Counted from the stretch's first letter, positions 1 through 6,707 are shown. The stretch: 6,771 nt of DNA from Chloroflexota bacterium (GCA_003519205.1 DOXE01000163.1:1607-8377); one strand, 5' to 3'. The notes: generated by a model from the sequence alone, not told the origin. A program made the numbers and translations.

Positions 1-684
1 GAGGCCATCCGCGACTGGGTCACCAATGTAGAAAACACCCATTACCTGCTGGGTTCGGTCCTGGGTCCACATCCCTATCCAATGATGGTTAGAGATTTTC
101 AAAGTGTAATTGGCCGGGAAACCCGGGAACAGATTTTGAAGAGCGCGGGACACTTGCCAGATCTACTTATCGCCTGTGTTGGTGGGGGCAGCAATGCCAT
201 GGGTCTTTTTCACGCTTTTCGAGATGACCCGGGAGTTGATTTCCTTGGCGTGGAAGCAGGGGGGGAGGGAATTGCTAGTGGCAAACACGCGGCTCGTTTC
301 GCCGATCCCAATGTAGCCCGCATCGGCGTCCTCCATGGCACAAAAAGCTTTGTCATGCAAACATCTGATGGGCAAATTTTGGAGACCCACAGCATCAGTG
401 CAGGATTAGACTATCCTAGCGTTGGCCCCGAACACGCCTGGTTACGGGACCAGGAACGGGCTGGCTATACATACGCCACCGACGAAGAAGCCCTGGAGGC
501 CTTTCAAATGTTGTCTGAATTGGAAGGCATCATTCCCGCTCTTGAATCTAGCCATGCTGTCGCGGAAGCCATCAAGCGAGCCCCCTTGATGCGAAGAGAG
601 CAGATCATTATCATCAACCTCAGCGGCCGGGGAGATAAAGATTTGCAAACAGTTATTCAGGCTTTGGGACTAGATGAGGATTGA
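1..684 (+). CDS. trpB: Tryptophan synthase beta chain, C-terminal part (5' truncated by window edge)
   Basis: The gene is open from the first base and ends in TGA at 682-684, giving 227 residues of what is normally a protein of about 400. TrpB is the PLP enzyme that condenses indole with serine to make tryptophan, as the beta subunit of the cytoplasmic alpha2-beta2 complex. The window enters near the equivalent of E. coli residue 172 (GPHPYP motif at about residues 22-27). Visible hallmarks are the phosphate-binding loop GGGSN (nt 181-195), [14 protein letters not shown] with the gating Asp, the Glu in ALESSHA (nt 544-546), and the C-terminal NLSGRGDKD, whose Ser (nt 622-624) contacts the PLP pyridine nitrogen. 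The catalytic Lys and the TrpA-contacting region lie outside the window. The gene is not followed by trpA; its stop abuts the stop of the opposing trpB2. The sequence resembles classical (class 1) TrpB with no sign of decay. Confidence 0.97.
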   Translation, partial: EAIRDWVTNVENTHYLLGSVLGPHPYPMMVRDFQSVIGRETREQILKSAGHLPDLLIACVGGGSNAMGLFHAFRDDPGVDFLGVEAGGEGIASGKHAARFADPNVARIGVLHGTKSFVMQTSDGQILETHSISAGLDYPSVGPEHAWLRDQERAGYTYATDEEALEAFQMLSELEGIIPALESSHAVAEAIKRAPLMRREQIIIINLSGRGDKDLQTVIQALGLDED

Positions 685-2055
685 TTACGCCAGCTCGATC
701 TCTGGTAATTGTGCCATCGCAGCCTCAACCGCCTCAGCCGGATATTCGTAATCTTGTAATTTGCCCTGTAGGAAATCGTTGTAAGCGCCCATATCGAAGT
801 GACCATGGCCCGAAAGGTTAAAAAGAATCACTTTCTTATCGCCAGCTTCTTTACAATGAAGCGCTTCGTCGATAGCTACCCGTATTGCGTGGGCTGATTC
901 GGGCGCAGCTACAATTCCTTCCGCTTTGGCAAATTGAATAGCCGCCTCAAATGTAGCCAACTGGTTTACTGCCTGGGCTTCGATATCGCCATTGTGTACG
1001 AGGGCACTTAAGCTTGGTGACATACCGTGATAACGCAATCCACCGGCATGGATTCCGGCCGGAACAAAATTACGTCCTAAAGTATGCATCTTGACAATGG
1101 GAGCCATCCCTGCGGTGTCGCCATAATCGAAGGTGTAATGCCCTCGAGTCAAGGTTGGACAAGAAGTAGGCTCAACGGCAATAACCCGTGTACTTTTGCC
1201 ATTGGTGAAATTTTGATGCAGAAAAGGATAGGCTAAACCGGCAAAATTGGAGCCACCACCCGTACATCCAATCACCATGTCAGGATATTCATCCGCCATT
1301 TCCATCTGATCCAATGCTTCCAAGCCGATTACGGTCTGGTGCAATAGGACATGATTTAGCACAGATCCCAGACTATATTTTTTAGTCCCTCCTGATGTTG
1401 CCGCTACTTCCACCGCTTCAGAAATGGCTATTCCAAGAGAGCCCGGCGAATTCGCATCTTGAGCCAGTATTTGACGACCAACTGCCGTCTTTTCGGTCGG
1501 GCTGGGAAATACTTCGGCGCCATAGGTTTCCATGATCACCCGTCGGTAGGGTTTCTGTTGGTATGAAACCTTGACCATATAAACTTCCAGATCAATGTCG
1601 AAAAAATTGCATGCCATGGCCAAGGCCGATCCCCACTGACCGGCACCTGTTTCGGTCGTAAGTGCCTGAGTGCCAGCTTCCTTATTGTAAAAAGCCTGTG
1701 GTACGGCTGTATTGGGCTTGTGCGAACCGACTGGGCTAACGCCTTCATATTTGTAATAAATATGGGCCGGTGTATCCAGGACCAATTCAAGGCGGCGAGC
1801 ACGGAATAATGGTGTCGGCCGCCACAATTTATAAACCTCCCTCACAGGCTCGGGGATCTCAATCCAGCGATCGGGACTCACCTCTTGGCCAATCAGATTC
1901 ATTGGAAAAAGGACGTTCAGGAATTCAGGTGTCACCGGCTCCAGTGTCTGCGGGTTCAACACTGGCTGTGGTGGCACTGGCATATCGGCGTTGATGTTAT
2001 ACCAGGCCTCAGGTAGGTGTGCTTCATCCAAAACATATTTTGTTTGCTCATTCAT
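685..2055 (-). CDS. trpB2: TrpB-like PLP-dependent enzyme, class 2 tryptophan synthase beta (TrpB2)
   Basis: A complete 456-residue protein, longer than classical TrpB (about 400) and typical of the TrpB2 class. It has a long N-terminal extension and an RPTPL motif (79-83). Lys113 in GSHKPN forms the internal aldimine. Other hallmarks are Glu135 in TETGAGQWG, the phosphate loop GGGSN (266-270), Glu386 in APESAHA, and [10 protein letters not shown] (413-422). Members convert serine and indole to tryptophan and are proposed to act without TrpA or as indole-salvage enzymes; some use phosphoserine. Which applies here cannot be read from the sequence. The ATG at 2055 is preceded by AGAGGAG with a rather long 12-nt spacing. 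The gene lies 117 nt downstream of the nuclease-like gene, so it may have its own promoter. No tryptophan-rich leader peptide is visible upstream. It converges on classical trpB with adjacent stop codons. Confidence 0.95.
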   Translation of the reverse strand: MNEQTKYVLDEAHLPEAWYNINADMPVPPQPVLNPQTLEPVTPEFLNVLFPMNLIGQEVSPDRWIEIPEPVREVYKLWRPTPLFRARRLELVLDTPAHIYYKYEGVSPVGSHKPNTAVPQAFYNKEAGTQALTTETGAGQWGSALAMACNFFDIDLEVYMVKVSYQQKPYRRVIMETYGAEVFPSPTEKTAVGRQILAQDANSPGSLGIAISEAVEVAATSGGTKKYSLGSVLNHVLLHQTVIGLEALDQMEMADEYPDMVIGCTGGGSNFAGLAYPFLHQNFTNGKSTRVIAVEPTSCPTLTRGHYTFDYGDTAGMAPIVKMHTLGRNFVPAGIHAGGLRYHGMSPSLSALVHNGDIEAQAVNQLATFEAAIQFAKAEGIVAAPESAHAIRVAIDEALHCKEAGDKKVILFNLSGHGHFDMGAYNDFLQGKLQDYEYPAEAVEAAMAQLPEIELA

Positions 2056-2067
2056 TTGGGTTTACTT

Positions 2068-2074
2068 CTCCTCT
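2068..2074 (-). promoter_or_regulatory. Ribosome binding site of trpB2 (long spacing)
   Basis: On the - strand this reads AGAGGAG, a strong Shine-Dalgarno match, 12 nt before the ATG at 2055. The spacing is longer than usual, but no other in-frame start fits better. Confidence 0.6.
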
Positions 2075-2097
2075 GTTTGTTAATGGTTGATAGCAGA

Positions 2098-2126
2098 ATC
2101 GTACATCGCTTCGGCCGTCAAATCAA
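2098..2126 (-). promoter_or_regulatory. Possible promoter of trpB2
   Basis: On the - strand a TTGATT -35 (2121-2126, 4 of 6 consensus bases) and a TACGAT -10 (2098-2103, 4 of 6) are separated by 17 nt. Transcription would start about 35 nt upstream of the trpB2 ATG. The spacing is ideal but both boxes are weak. The 117-nt gap 2056-2172 holds nothing else I can name. Confidence 0.3.
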
Positions 2127-2172
2127 ACCTGCCTTAGTATGATTGCTCCTGTCCAGATTGATTTTCGATCGC

Positions 2173-2865
2173 CTACACTTTCGATTCAGAATAGAGATTA
2201 TTGCGGCCTTGCTTACCTACCAAATCAATGAGGGCCATTTTTCGTAAACAATAAGTCATTTTTTCTGCCAGACTTCTTCTAAGGCCCAGGTGCTCGGAAA
2301 GTTCCAGATTGGTAAACGGCCGGAGCAAGTCGGATGGAAGCAATGCGGCATATCGCTCTGGTTTGTCAAACTGGATGGCATCGATAACTTCGATTAATCG
2401 CCGGTCAGCAACGCTCCAACCTTTCCGCCGCCAACTGCCTTGGCCATCATCCCGCCAGACTACCTCTTCTTTTATAAAAAGCACTTCCAGGTAGAAATTC
2501 GGATGGCAGGCTAAATCTGGCAAGCGAACCAGTTCAGTAAAGACCTCCTCAATACGGCCCTGCTTCGGCGATTTGCGGCGCGTGATGAATTTATTATCCT
2601 CGCTCACCCTTTGGATCCACCGTTCCAGGGCAATGGGATGCACGATCCTGACCTTATAATCAGGCAAGAGAGCTTTCAATTTTGTTTTTAATGCAGTGAA
2701 ATTGGCGGTTTGGATCTCCACCAACCATGTATCCCGGACGATGTCAATATGATATCCGCTCACCGGAACTTCCAAAGCATCTCCCGGACGCGCGTACCAG
2801 CTCTTTAAAGCTGCATGAAGTGACTTCTCTTGCAAGGTGCCAATGCCGTTATTCTGTTTATTCAT
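2173..2865 (-). CDS. Uncharacterised protein with nuclease-fold-like N-terminus and winged-helix-like C-terminus
   Basis: A 230-residue soluble protein that I recognise as a recurrent hypothetical family of Chloroflexota-type genomes but cannot name securely. The N-terminal part (about 8-75) has a helix with Glu13, then a strand ending in Asp41 (GYHIDIV) and a strand with Glu50-Ile-Gln52 (LVEIQT), then a helix. That layout matches PD-(D/E)xK endonuclease-like folds with the usual Lys replaced by Gln; this is inference. A basic stretch follows (RRKSPKQGR, about 96-104), then a conserved-looking WRRKGW segment. The last 45 residues (from FTNLELSEHLGL) look like a winged helix-turn-helix. The ATG at 2865 is chosen because the in-frame TTG at 2904 sits inside the U-tract of the mdh terminator. 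The ATG itself has no Shine-Dalgarno sequence; a mini-ORF (2858-2890) overlaps it. The likely role is DNA or nucleic-acid related, but this is unproven. Confidence 0.8.
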   Translation of the reverse strand: MNKQNNGIGTLQEKSLHAALKSWYARPGDALEVPVSGYHIDIVRDTWLVEIQTANFTALKTKLKALLPDYKVRIVHPIALERWIQRVSEDNKFITRRKSPKQGRIEEVFTELVRLPDLACHPNFYLEVLFIKEEVVWRDDGQGSWRRKGWSVADRRLIEVIDAIQFDKPERYAALLPSDLLRPFTNLELSEHLGLRRSLAEKMTYCLRKMALIDLVGKQGRNNLYSESKV

Positions 2866-2890
2866 GGGGCATATCAAAAAGAAGGGGCAT
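2858..2890 (-). CDS. Candidate 10-residue leader mini-ORF overlapping the next gene's start
   Basis: On the - strand ATG at 2890 opens MPLLFDMPHE and stops at TAA (2858-2860). GGAG (2899-2902) lies 8 nt before this ATG, ideal spacing and the best Shine-Dalgarno site in the area. The stop lies 3-5 nt past the ATG (2863-2865) of the nuclease-like gene, in another frame, the geometry expected for translational coupling by reinitiation. It could equally be chance, since the ORF is very short. Confidence 0.35.
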   Translation of the reverse strand: MPLLFDMPHE

Positions 2891-2902
2891 GATCCTTTCT
2901 CC

Positions 2903-2932
2903 AAAAAAATAGCCGGAGCGTTTAGCTCCGGC
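2903..2932 (-). terminator. Rho-independent terminator of the TPR-mdh unit
   Basis: On the - strand an 8-bp perfect stem GCCGGAGC/GCTCCGGC (2925-2932 with 2912-2919) closes a 5-nt loop and is followed by TATTTTTTT (2903-2911). It lies 62 nt after the mdh stop. The T-tract exists only on the - strand side, so it acts in that direction. The Shine-Dalgarno site of the following mini-ORF begins directly after the T-tract, so that gene may depend on readthrough. Confidence 0.92.
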
Positions 2933-2994
2933 CTGGTTCAATTGAGAAAACTGGATCGGTCAACTATTTGGAAGCCGATTCCGATGGAATAGCA

Positions 2995-3936
2995 CTAATA
3001 GCCAAGCACTTCTACAACAGAACGAACTGCGTTAGCTGAATGATCGAGCATACCTCGCTCGGTCTCATCTAACTCCATCTCGATAACACGTTCTACACCG
3101 TTTCGACCGAGGACAACGGGCAAACCGATGAAAAGATCATGGTAACCATATTCTCCCTGGGTGTATATCGCACAGGGTATAACTCGCTTCCTATCCTTCA
3201 GGATTGATTCAACCATGATGGCTACACCGGCCGCCGGGGCATAATAACCACTGTAACCTAACAGACCGACTATCTCACCCCCACCCTTCCGAGTACGTTC
3301 GATGATAGCCGCTAACTTCTCCTCGCTCATCAGCTCTGTTATGGGGATACCTGCCACTGAGGTGTGTCGAGGCAAAGGCACCATGGTGTCTCCATGCCCG
3401 CCCAGCACGACACCATGAATATCTTCGACGCTAACGCCCAGCTCCATGGAAATGAATGTCTTGTACCGAGCGGTGTCTAAAGCTCCGGCCTGGCCGATCA
3501 CCCGTTCACGTGGAATTCCGGTTACATGTTTCACGACGTGACACATGGCATCCAATGGATTGCTGACGACGACGACAATACTTTCGGGGGCATAGCGTTT
3601 GATATTAGCCGATACCTGCTCCATCACTTCTTGATTGATCTTGACTAGCTCATCTCGACTGGGAAATTTACCCGTTTCAGGGTCTTTTCGCCGGGGCACA
3701 CCAGCCGTTACTACGACGACATCCGCTCCTTCGATGATACCGGCTTCATTACTGCCGATCACCTTTGCATCAAAACCGATTGCTGGGGCTGCCTGGTACA
3801 GATCTAGCGCTTTACCAGCAGCAACCTGGCCAAAGATATCAAATAGCACACAATCGCCTAGTTCCATATTTGCGATCCAATGGGCGGCCGTTGCCCCCAC
3901 ATTGCCTGCACCATAAAACGCGATTTTGTTTTGCAT
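2995..3936 (-). CDS. mdh: Malate dehydrogenase, LDH-like type
   Basis: A 313-residue NAD-dependent malate/oxaloacetate oxidoreductase of the LDH-like (MDH3) group, in the cytoplasm and TCA cycle. The Rossmann fold starts at once with GAGNVG (9-14), and Asp33 ends the second strand, as in NAD users. The Arg82/Arg83 region and Arg94 correspond to the substrate-binding arginines of the mobile loop; Arg rather than Gln favours malate over lactate. Asn126 (VSNPLD), Asp154 and Arg157 (LDTARYKTF), and the catalytic His181 (GGHGDT) are present. The active-site loop PRRKDPETGKFPSR is about six residues longer than in usual members. The ATG at 3936 is chosen because CGGAG lies 9 nt upstream and the Rossmann strand begins right after it. 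An extended frame up to 4017 would run into the TPR gene with no ribosome site. It is 28 nt downstream of the TPR gene, probably cotranscribed, and ends at a strong terminator. Confidence 0.96.
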   Translation of the reverse strand: MQNKIAFYGAGNVGATAAHWIANMELGDCVLFDIFGQVAAGKALDLYQAAPAIGFDAKVIGSNEAGIIEGADVVVVTAGVPRRKDPETGKFPSRDELVKINQEVMEQVSANIKRYAPESIVVVVSNPLDAMCHVVKHVTGIPRERVIGQAGALDTARYKTFISMELGVSVEDIHGVVLGGHGDTMVPLPRHTSVAGIPITELMSEEKLAAIIERTRKGGGEIVGLLGYSGYYAPAAGVAIMVESILKDRKRVIPCAIYTQGEYGYHDLFIGLPVVLGRNGVERVIEMELDETERGMLDHSANAVRSVVEVLGY

Positions 3937-3964
3937 CTCGTTAAACTCCGTGATTTTGCTTCTA

Positions 3965-4636
3965 TTAATCTTCTTCCATATCCTGATAGAACGATTCCAG
4001 TTGCTGGGCCGCTTCAAATACCTTGTCTAGTGGGTTTTCATCGCCGGTGAAATACCTGTAGTCTGCCGGTATTAGATCCAAGGATTTGACGATCAAGTTA
4101 CAAGTACTCTTCAAGTCATTCAAACTCACACGATATGCACTGGCAACTTCAACCCGGTCAATATCATACAAGTTGATTTTGCAGATCAAATATGTCAATG
4201 ACGCCGCCCAAAGATCTGGTTCCTGGATGTGTAAAGGCTGTCTTCCAACAGTTAAACGATACTCGAGCCACATCCGAATTGCCCGGCTGACTAATTGCAT
4301 GGGTAAATCAAGCTGTTGTGTTCCCTCCATTAAACTACTTTCGACCTTATCGAATGTTGAGGAAAAAAGCCATTCAAAACGTTCGGCCACTTCTTCATTT
4401 TTTTCAACTTGAAGGTAACTACCCAGAGATCGCATCGCATCTGGATAATTACCAGATCGCGCGTAAGCACGAGCTAGATTGAGATAATATTCGGGATTAC
4501 TGGTGTCTGTCTCGGCCGCCTGTTTGAACGATTCAATGGCTTTGTCCATCTCCCAATTGGCAAAAGCTTTCAAGCCGGTCTCATTTAGCGCGGCTGCTTT
4601 CCATTCTGATTCCCCAGGTGCATTTGTAACAGCCAT
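3965..4636 (-). CDS. TPR protein with a possible cyclin-like helical domain
   Basis: A 223-residue soluble protein without a signal peptide. Residues about 15-82 form two tetratricopeptide repeats (ALNETGLKAFANWEMDKAI, then YYLNLARAYARSGNYPDAM), a protein-protein interaction scaffold. The second half (about 112-186) is helical and resembles the cyclin/TFIIB-like domains found in some bacterial DUFs: a segment PDLWAASLTYLICKIN, then DRVEVASAYRVSLNDLKST, which looks like a helix-turn-helix. That resemblance is my reading and not a confirmed match. The ATG at 4636 has AGAAGGA 5 nt upstream, an excellent site. The gene precedes mdh by 28 nt and probably shares its transcript, but nothing shows that it acts on malate dehydrogenase. 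The function is unknown. Confidence 0.88.
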   Translation of the reverse strand: MAVTNAPGESEWKAAALNETGLKAFANWEMDKAIESFKQAAETDTSNPEYYLNLARAYARSGNYPDAMRSLGSYLQVEKNEEVAERFEWLFSSTFDKVESSLMEGTQQLDLPMQLVSRAIRMWLEYRLTVGRQPLHIQEPDLWAASLTYLICKINLYDIDRVEVASAYRVSLNDLKSTCNLIVKSLDLIPADYRYFTGDENPLDKVFEAAQQLESFYQDMEED

Positions 4637-4707
4637 AGCAATCCTTCTCGCGACTAGAGGCCTTGCGGATTCTTAATTGAACTTTTTCATTTTTTGACCC
4701 GCCAAAC

Positions 4708-4737
4708 CTTATAAAGATAACAGTTACTTATTTGTAA
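4708..4737 (-). promoter_or_regulatory. Possible promoter of the TPR-mdh unit
   Basis: On the - strand TATAAG (4708-4713, 5 of 6) sits 18 nt after TTACAA (4732-4737, 3 of 6). It would give a leader of about 65 nt before the TPR ATG. The -10 is good and the -35 poor. The -35 lies inside the inverted repeat 4721-4747. Confidence 0.35.
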
Positions 4738-4747
4738 GTAGTGACTG
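4721..4747. repeat. Imperfect inverted repeat between the DUF1385 and TPR genes
   Basis: CAGTTACTTA (4721-4730) pairs with TAAGTA plus ACTG (4735-4740, 4744-4747), interrupted by a 3-nt bulge, with a 4-nt loop. It begins 15 nt past the DUF1385 stop. No T-run follows on the - strand, so it is a poor intrinsic terminator; it could be an operator or a weak transcript-end hairpin. Confidence 0.4.
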
Positions 4748-4761
4748 TCAACTCCGTATAA

Positions 4762-5724
4762 CTAATCTGTCGATGGAGCCTCGATTAAAGGACCTGGCCC
4801 AGCGGCTTCTGGTTGTCCTGTTTCCGAGATCAGAACCTTGTTAAACGCGGCAATGGCTACCGCCAACATCGATTCGTCTGGCTCACGCGTAGTCAATTTT
4901 TGTAGAGCCAGATTTGGGCGAGTGAGCGCCCGAATCAAGGCATTATCCTGGTGCTTTGCCGTGAAGCGAATGTACTCGTAAGCGATTCCTGCCACGACTG
5001 GTAACAATATAATTCGGGAGAGAATGCGGATAGGAAGTGACATTGGTGGCAGCAAACTGAAAAAGATAATAGATATGACTACCACCGACAGTATAAAGGC
5101 AGTGCCACATCGTGGGTGCTCTAATGGAAAATTAGCCACTGAGGAAGGGGTCAAATCAGCCCCAGCCTCGTAAGCATTAATTGTCTTGTGCTCTGCACCA
5201 TGATAACCATAAAGACGTTTGATATCTGGCATTAAGCCAATCAGATAGATATAGGCGATGAGAAAAAATAGCCGAATTAACCCCTCGATCAAATTGACGA
5301 TCACATGATGTAAATCGCCTCCCAGGAGGCGTTCAATTAAGCTTGCTAAAAATGTAGGGATCACAAAAAAAAGAAAAACTGCGAAAGCGAGTGAAAAAGC
5401 GACCATTCCCCACTGGGCGGGCCCCTCAAAGACATTCCCGCTGCCTTCTTCCTTTTCCTCTTCCAGGGCAACTTCAGCTGAGAACATCAAGCTCTTAATG
5501 CCTAAACCCAAAGCATCCCAGAGAAGCGTGATGCCTCTAAGAAATGGGATCTTGGCCAATCGTCCACCATAGATTCTGGGATCAAGGTCTTCGGTATGAA
5601 TGACAATCTCGCCTTTTGGATTTCTTACTGCTACCGAAAGAGCCTTGGAGCCGCGCATCATCACACCCTCGATGACAGCTTGACCTCCGTAACTGAAGTT
5701 AGATTGGGTAAATGAGTCGGGCAT
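4762..5724 (-). CDS. DUF1385 (YqhQ-like) integral membrane protein
   Basis: A 320-residue membrane protein of the DUF1385 family, whose best-known member is B. subtilis YqhQ; the molecular function is not established. Family signatures are complete: GGQAVIEGVMMRG (13-25), YHGAEHKTI (174-182), HPRCGT (203-208), and near the C-terminus LQKLTTREPDESMLAVAI. The conserved His, Glu and Cys residues look like a metal or catalytic site, but this is inference. Hydrophobic segments lie at about 107-127, 143-165, 208-226 and 232-253, with an acidic stretch (EEEKEEGSG) before the first. The proline- and alanine-rich tail after about 303 looks disordered. The ATG at 5724 is the only good start before the conserved GGQAV block. 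It has no Shine-Dalgarno sequence, but a near-consensus promoter ends 7 nt upstream, implying a leaderless mRNA. The zinc-ribbon gene ends 32 nt upstream. Confidence 0.95.
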   Translation of the reverse strand: MPDSFTQSNFSYGGQAVIEGVMMRGSKALSVAVRNPKGEIVIHTEDLDPRIYGGRLAKIPFLRGITLLWDALGLGIKSLMFSAEVALEEEKEEGSGNVFEGPAQWGMVAFSLAFAVFLFFVIPTFLASLIERLLGGDLHHVIVNLIEGLIRLFFLIAYIYLIGLMPDIKRLYGYHGAEHKTINAYEAGADLTPSSVANFPLEHPRCGTAFILSVVVISIIFFSLLPPMSLPIRILSRIILLPVVAGIAYEYIRFTAKHQDNALIRALTRPNLALQKLTTREPDESMLAVAIAAFNKVLISETGQPEAAGPGPLIEAPSTD

Positions 5725-5731
5725 GGTGCGG

Positions 5732-5760
5732 ATTGTACAGAGTGGTCAATTGCCCGTCAA
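5732..5760 (-). promoter_or_regulatory. Near-consensus sigma-70 type promoter giving a leaderless DUF1385 transcript
   Basis: On the - strand TTGACG (5755-5760, 5 of 6) and TACAAT (5732-5737, 5 of 6) are separated by exactly 17 nt. Only 7 nt (CCGCACC) separate the -10 from the ATG at 5724, so the expected start of transcription is at or next to the A of ATG. The -35 overlaps the stop codon of the upstream zinc-ribbon gene (TGA, 5757-5759). The lack of a ribosome site before DUF1385 supports leaderless translation. Confidence 0.7.
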
Positions 5761-6557
5761 GAATCAAGGCGCTGGAAGCTTCCCAATATATCCTCAAAGG
5801 TGTTGATATTGGCTTGGTAAAGAGAGGTAGGCGCGCACAGTGATACCAGCATTGCTTCTGTTTCACCTCGAATGAATTTCTGCCAACATCGCATATCCGA
5901 ATCTTCATCAATATCAGTGTGAACAAATATGCTTAGGTAACTCTTGTCGAAATCGTCGACGAGTTTAACCTCATTTATTTTATATTCACTTTTTAAAAGG
6001 AAATCTATGGCTTCCTCATATGTTAATCGATTGAGCAAGCTGCTTCGGGCTATGACAAGAAAAGGTAACAATTGGGAGCCAGATGCAGAGCTTGTTTCGG
6101 CGATAAATTGAATTTCCAGATCGGCCACTTCTGCGCCAAAGGGGTAGGTACTAATATCATATGTTTTTTCTTCTGCTATGAGATCTTTTATCGCTCCCCG
6201 TTGCTCATCGCTCGACCCATCAATCCACCACCAACTTTCAGGTAATGACAGGATAAAACTGTTTTCTGCACTGATGATTGACTCCCACTCAGCTGGTGTC
6301 CGCGTGCCAAATTGGACCTGGACCAATGGTAAACGGCCGAGATAGACCATCACCAGCCAGGCACCGAGGATGACGATGATGGTCATCCCTGTGTACATCG
6401 CGACAGAGGATGGTGAAACTGACTGTTGCCTGTCCTCTTTTACGAGGTTCTTTGGCGTGTTTAATTCCTTGCGGCCGGGAAGTGGCATCCCACAATGCCA
6501 GCAAACGGTATCTGTATCAAGTGTGGGCTCACCACAATGATCACAACGATCATTCAT
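5757..6557 (-). CDS. Zinc-ribbon protein with one membrane segment and a PsbP/Mog1-like outer domain
   Basis: A 266-residue protein. The N-terminus is a zinc ribbon with Cys5-x2-Cys8 and Cys19-x2-Cys22 (CDHCGE, CWHCGM). A linker of about 30 polar residues follows, then one membrane helix at about 53-74 (YTGMTIIVILGAWLVMVYL). The remainder (about 80-266) is probably outside the cytoplasm. Its pattern, a strand of the type FILSLPESWWWID near the start, alternating strands, then LTYEEAIDFLL and an INTFEDILGSF end, recalls Mog1/PsbP-like folds; this is inference. The topology would be zinc ribbon inside, folded domain outside. The ATG at 6557 is preferred to the adjacent TTG at 6560; the ribosome site is weak (CGGA about 13 nt upstream). 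It precedes the DUF1385 gene, which has its own promoter. The function is unknown. Confidence 0.85.
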   Translation of the reverse strand: MNDRCDHCGEPTLDTDTVCWHCGMPLPGRKELNTPKNLVKEDRQQSVSPSSVAMYTGMTIIVILGAWLVMVYLGRLPLVQVQFGTRTPAEWESIISAENSFILSLPESWWWIDGSSDEQRGAIKDLIAEEKTYDISTYPFGAEVADLEIQFIAETSSASGSQLLPFLVIARSSLLNRLTYEEAIDFLLKSEYKINEVKLVDDFDKSYLSIFVHTDIDEDSDMRCWQKFIRGETEAMLVSLCAPTSLYQANINTFEDILGSFQRLDS

Positions 6558-6689
6558 CAAACCAAATTTTTCCGTAGAATTAGTTGATTATCGATTTAGT
6601 AGGCAAAATATCGGTAAATGTTAATTATTTTACACTTACAACGTAATCGGGGAACAGTTGATCTGAGTGTGTCCAACTATAATTGCTAA
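6558..6689. promoter_or_regulatory. AT-rich divergent intergenic region
   Basis: This stretch separates the zinc-ribbon gene (-) from the small + strand reading frame. It is clearly richer in A and T than the genes beside it. On the - strand TAAAAT (6627-6632) and GATAAT (about 30-35 nt before the ATG) are possible -10 boxes, but neither has a convincing -35 partner. A short GTAAA/TTTAC inverted repeat lies near 6614-6633. No longer gene is visible in it. Confidence 0.5.
6678..6683 (+). promoter_or_regulatory. Perfect -10 box (TATAAT) upstream of the small + strand ORF
   Basis: An exact TATAAT lies 6 nt before an ATG (6690) and 24 nt before a second in-frame ATG (6708). The expected transcription start is at about 6690. 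The best -35 candidate, TTGATC (6658-6663), is only 14 nt away, so the -35 is weak or an activator may be needed. Confidence 0.5.
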
Positions 6690-6707
6690 ATGTCGGGAGG
6701 GGCAATT

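Noticed and set aside
2056..2172. A trp attenuator or leader peptide before trpB2
   Set aside because: The only short frame there (MYDSAINH) has no Trp codons and no ribosome site, and no terminator/antiterminator pair is visible.
2866..2904. An upstream TTG start at 2904 for the nuclease-like gene, adding 13 residues
   Set aside because: The TTG lies in the U-tract of the mdh terminator, has no ribosome site before it, and the added residues look like translated leader.
3635..3916. A 93-codon + strand reading frame opposite mdh
   Set aside because: It is the low-complexity Ser/Ala/Pro shadow of a conserved enzyme gene.
3937..4017. A longer malate dehydrogenase starting at 4017
   Set aside because: The extra 27 residues overlap the end of the TPR gene, lack a ribosome site, and precede the Rossmann strand that normally begins the protein.
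4086..4412. A 108-codon + strand reading frame opposite the TPR gene
   Set aside because: It is antisense to a gene with clear repeats and a good ribosome site, and its translation shows no recognisable domain.
4721..4747. Intrinsic terminator for the DUF1385 gene
   Set aside because: The hairpin is AT-rich, bulged and not followed by a T-run on the - strand.
6558..6560. A TTG start at 6560 for the zinc-ribbon protein
   Set aside because: The ATG directly after it at 6557 is the more usual start and loses only one residue.
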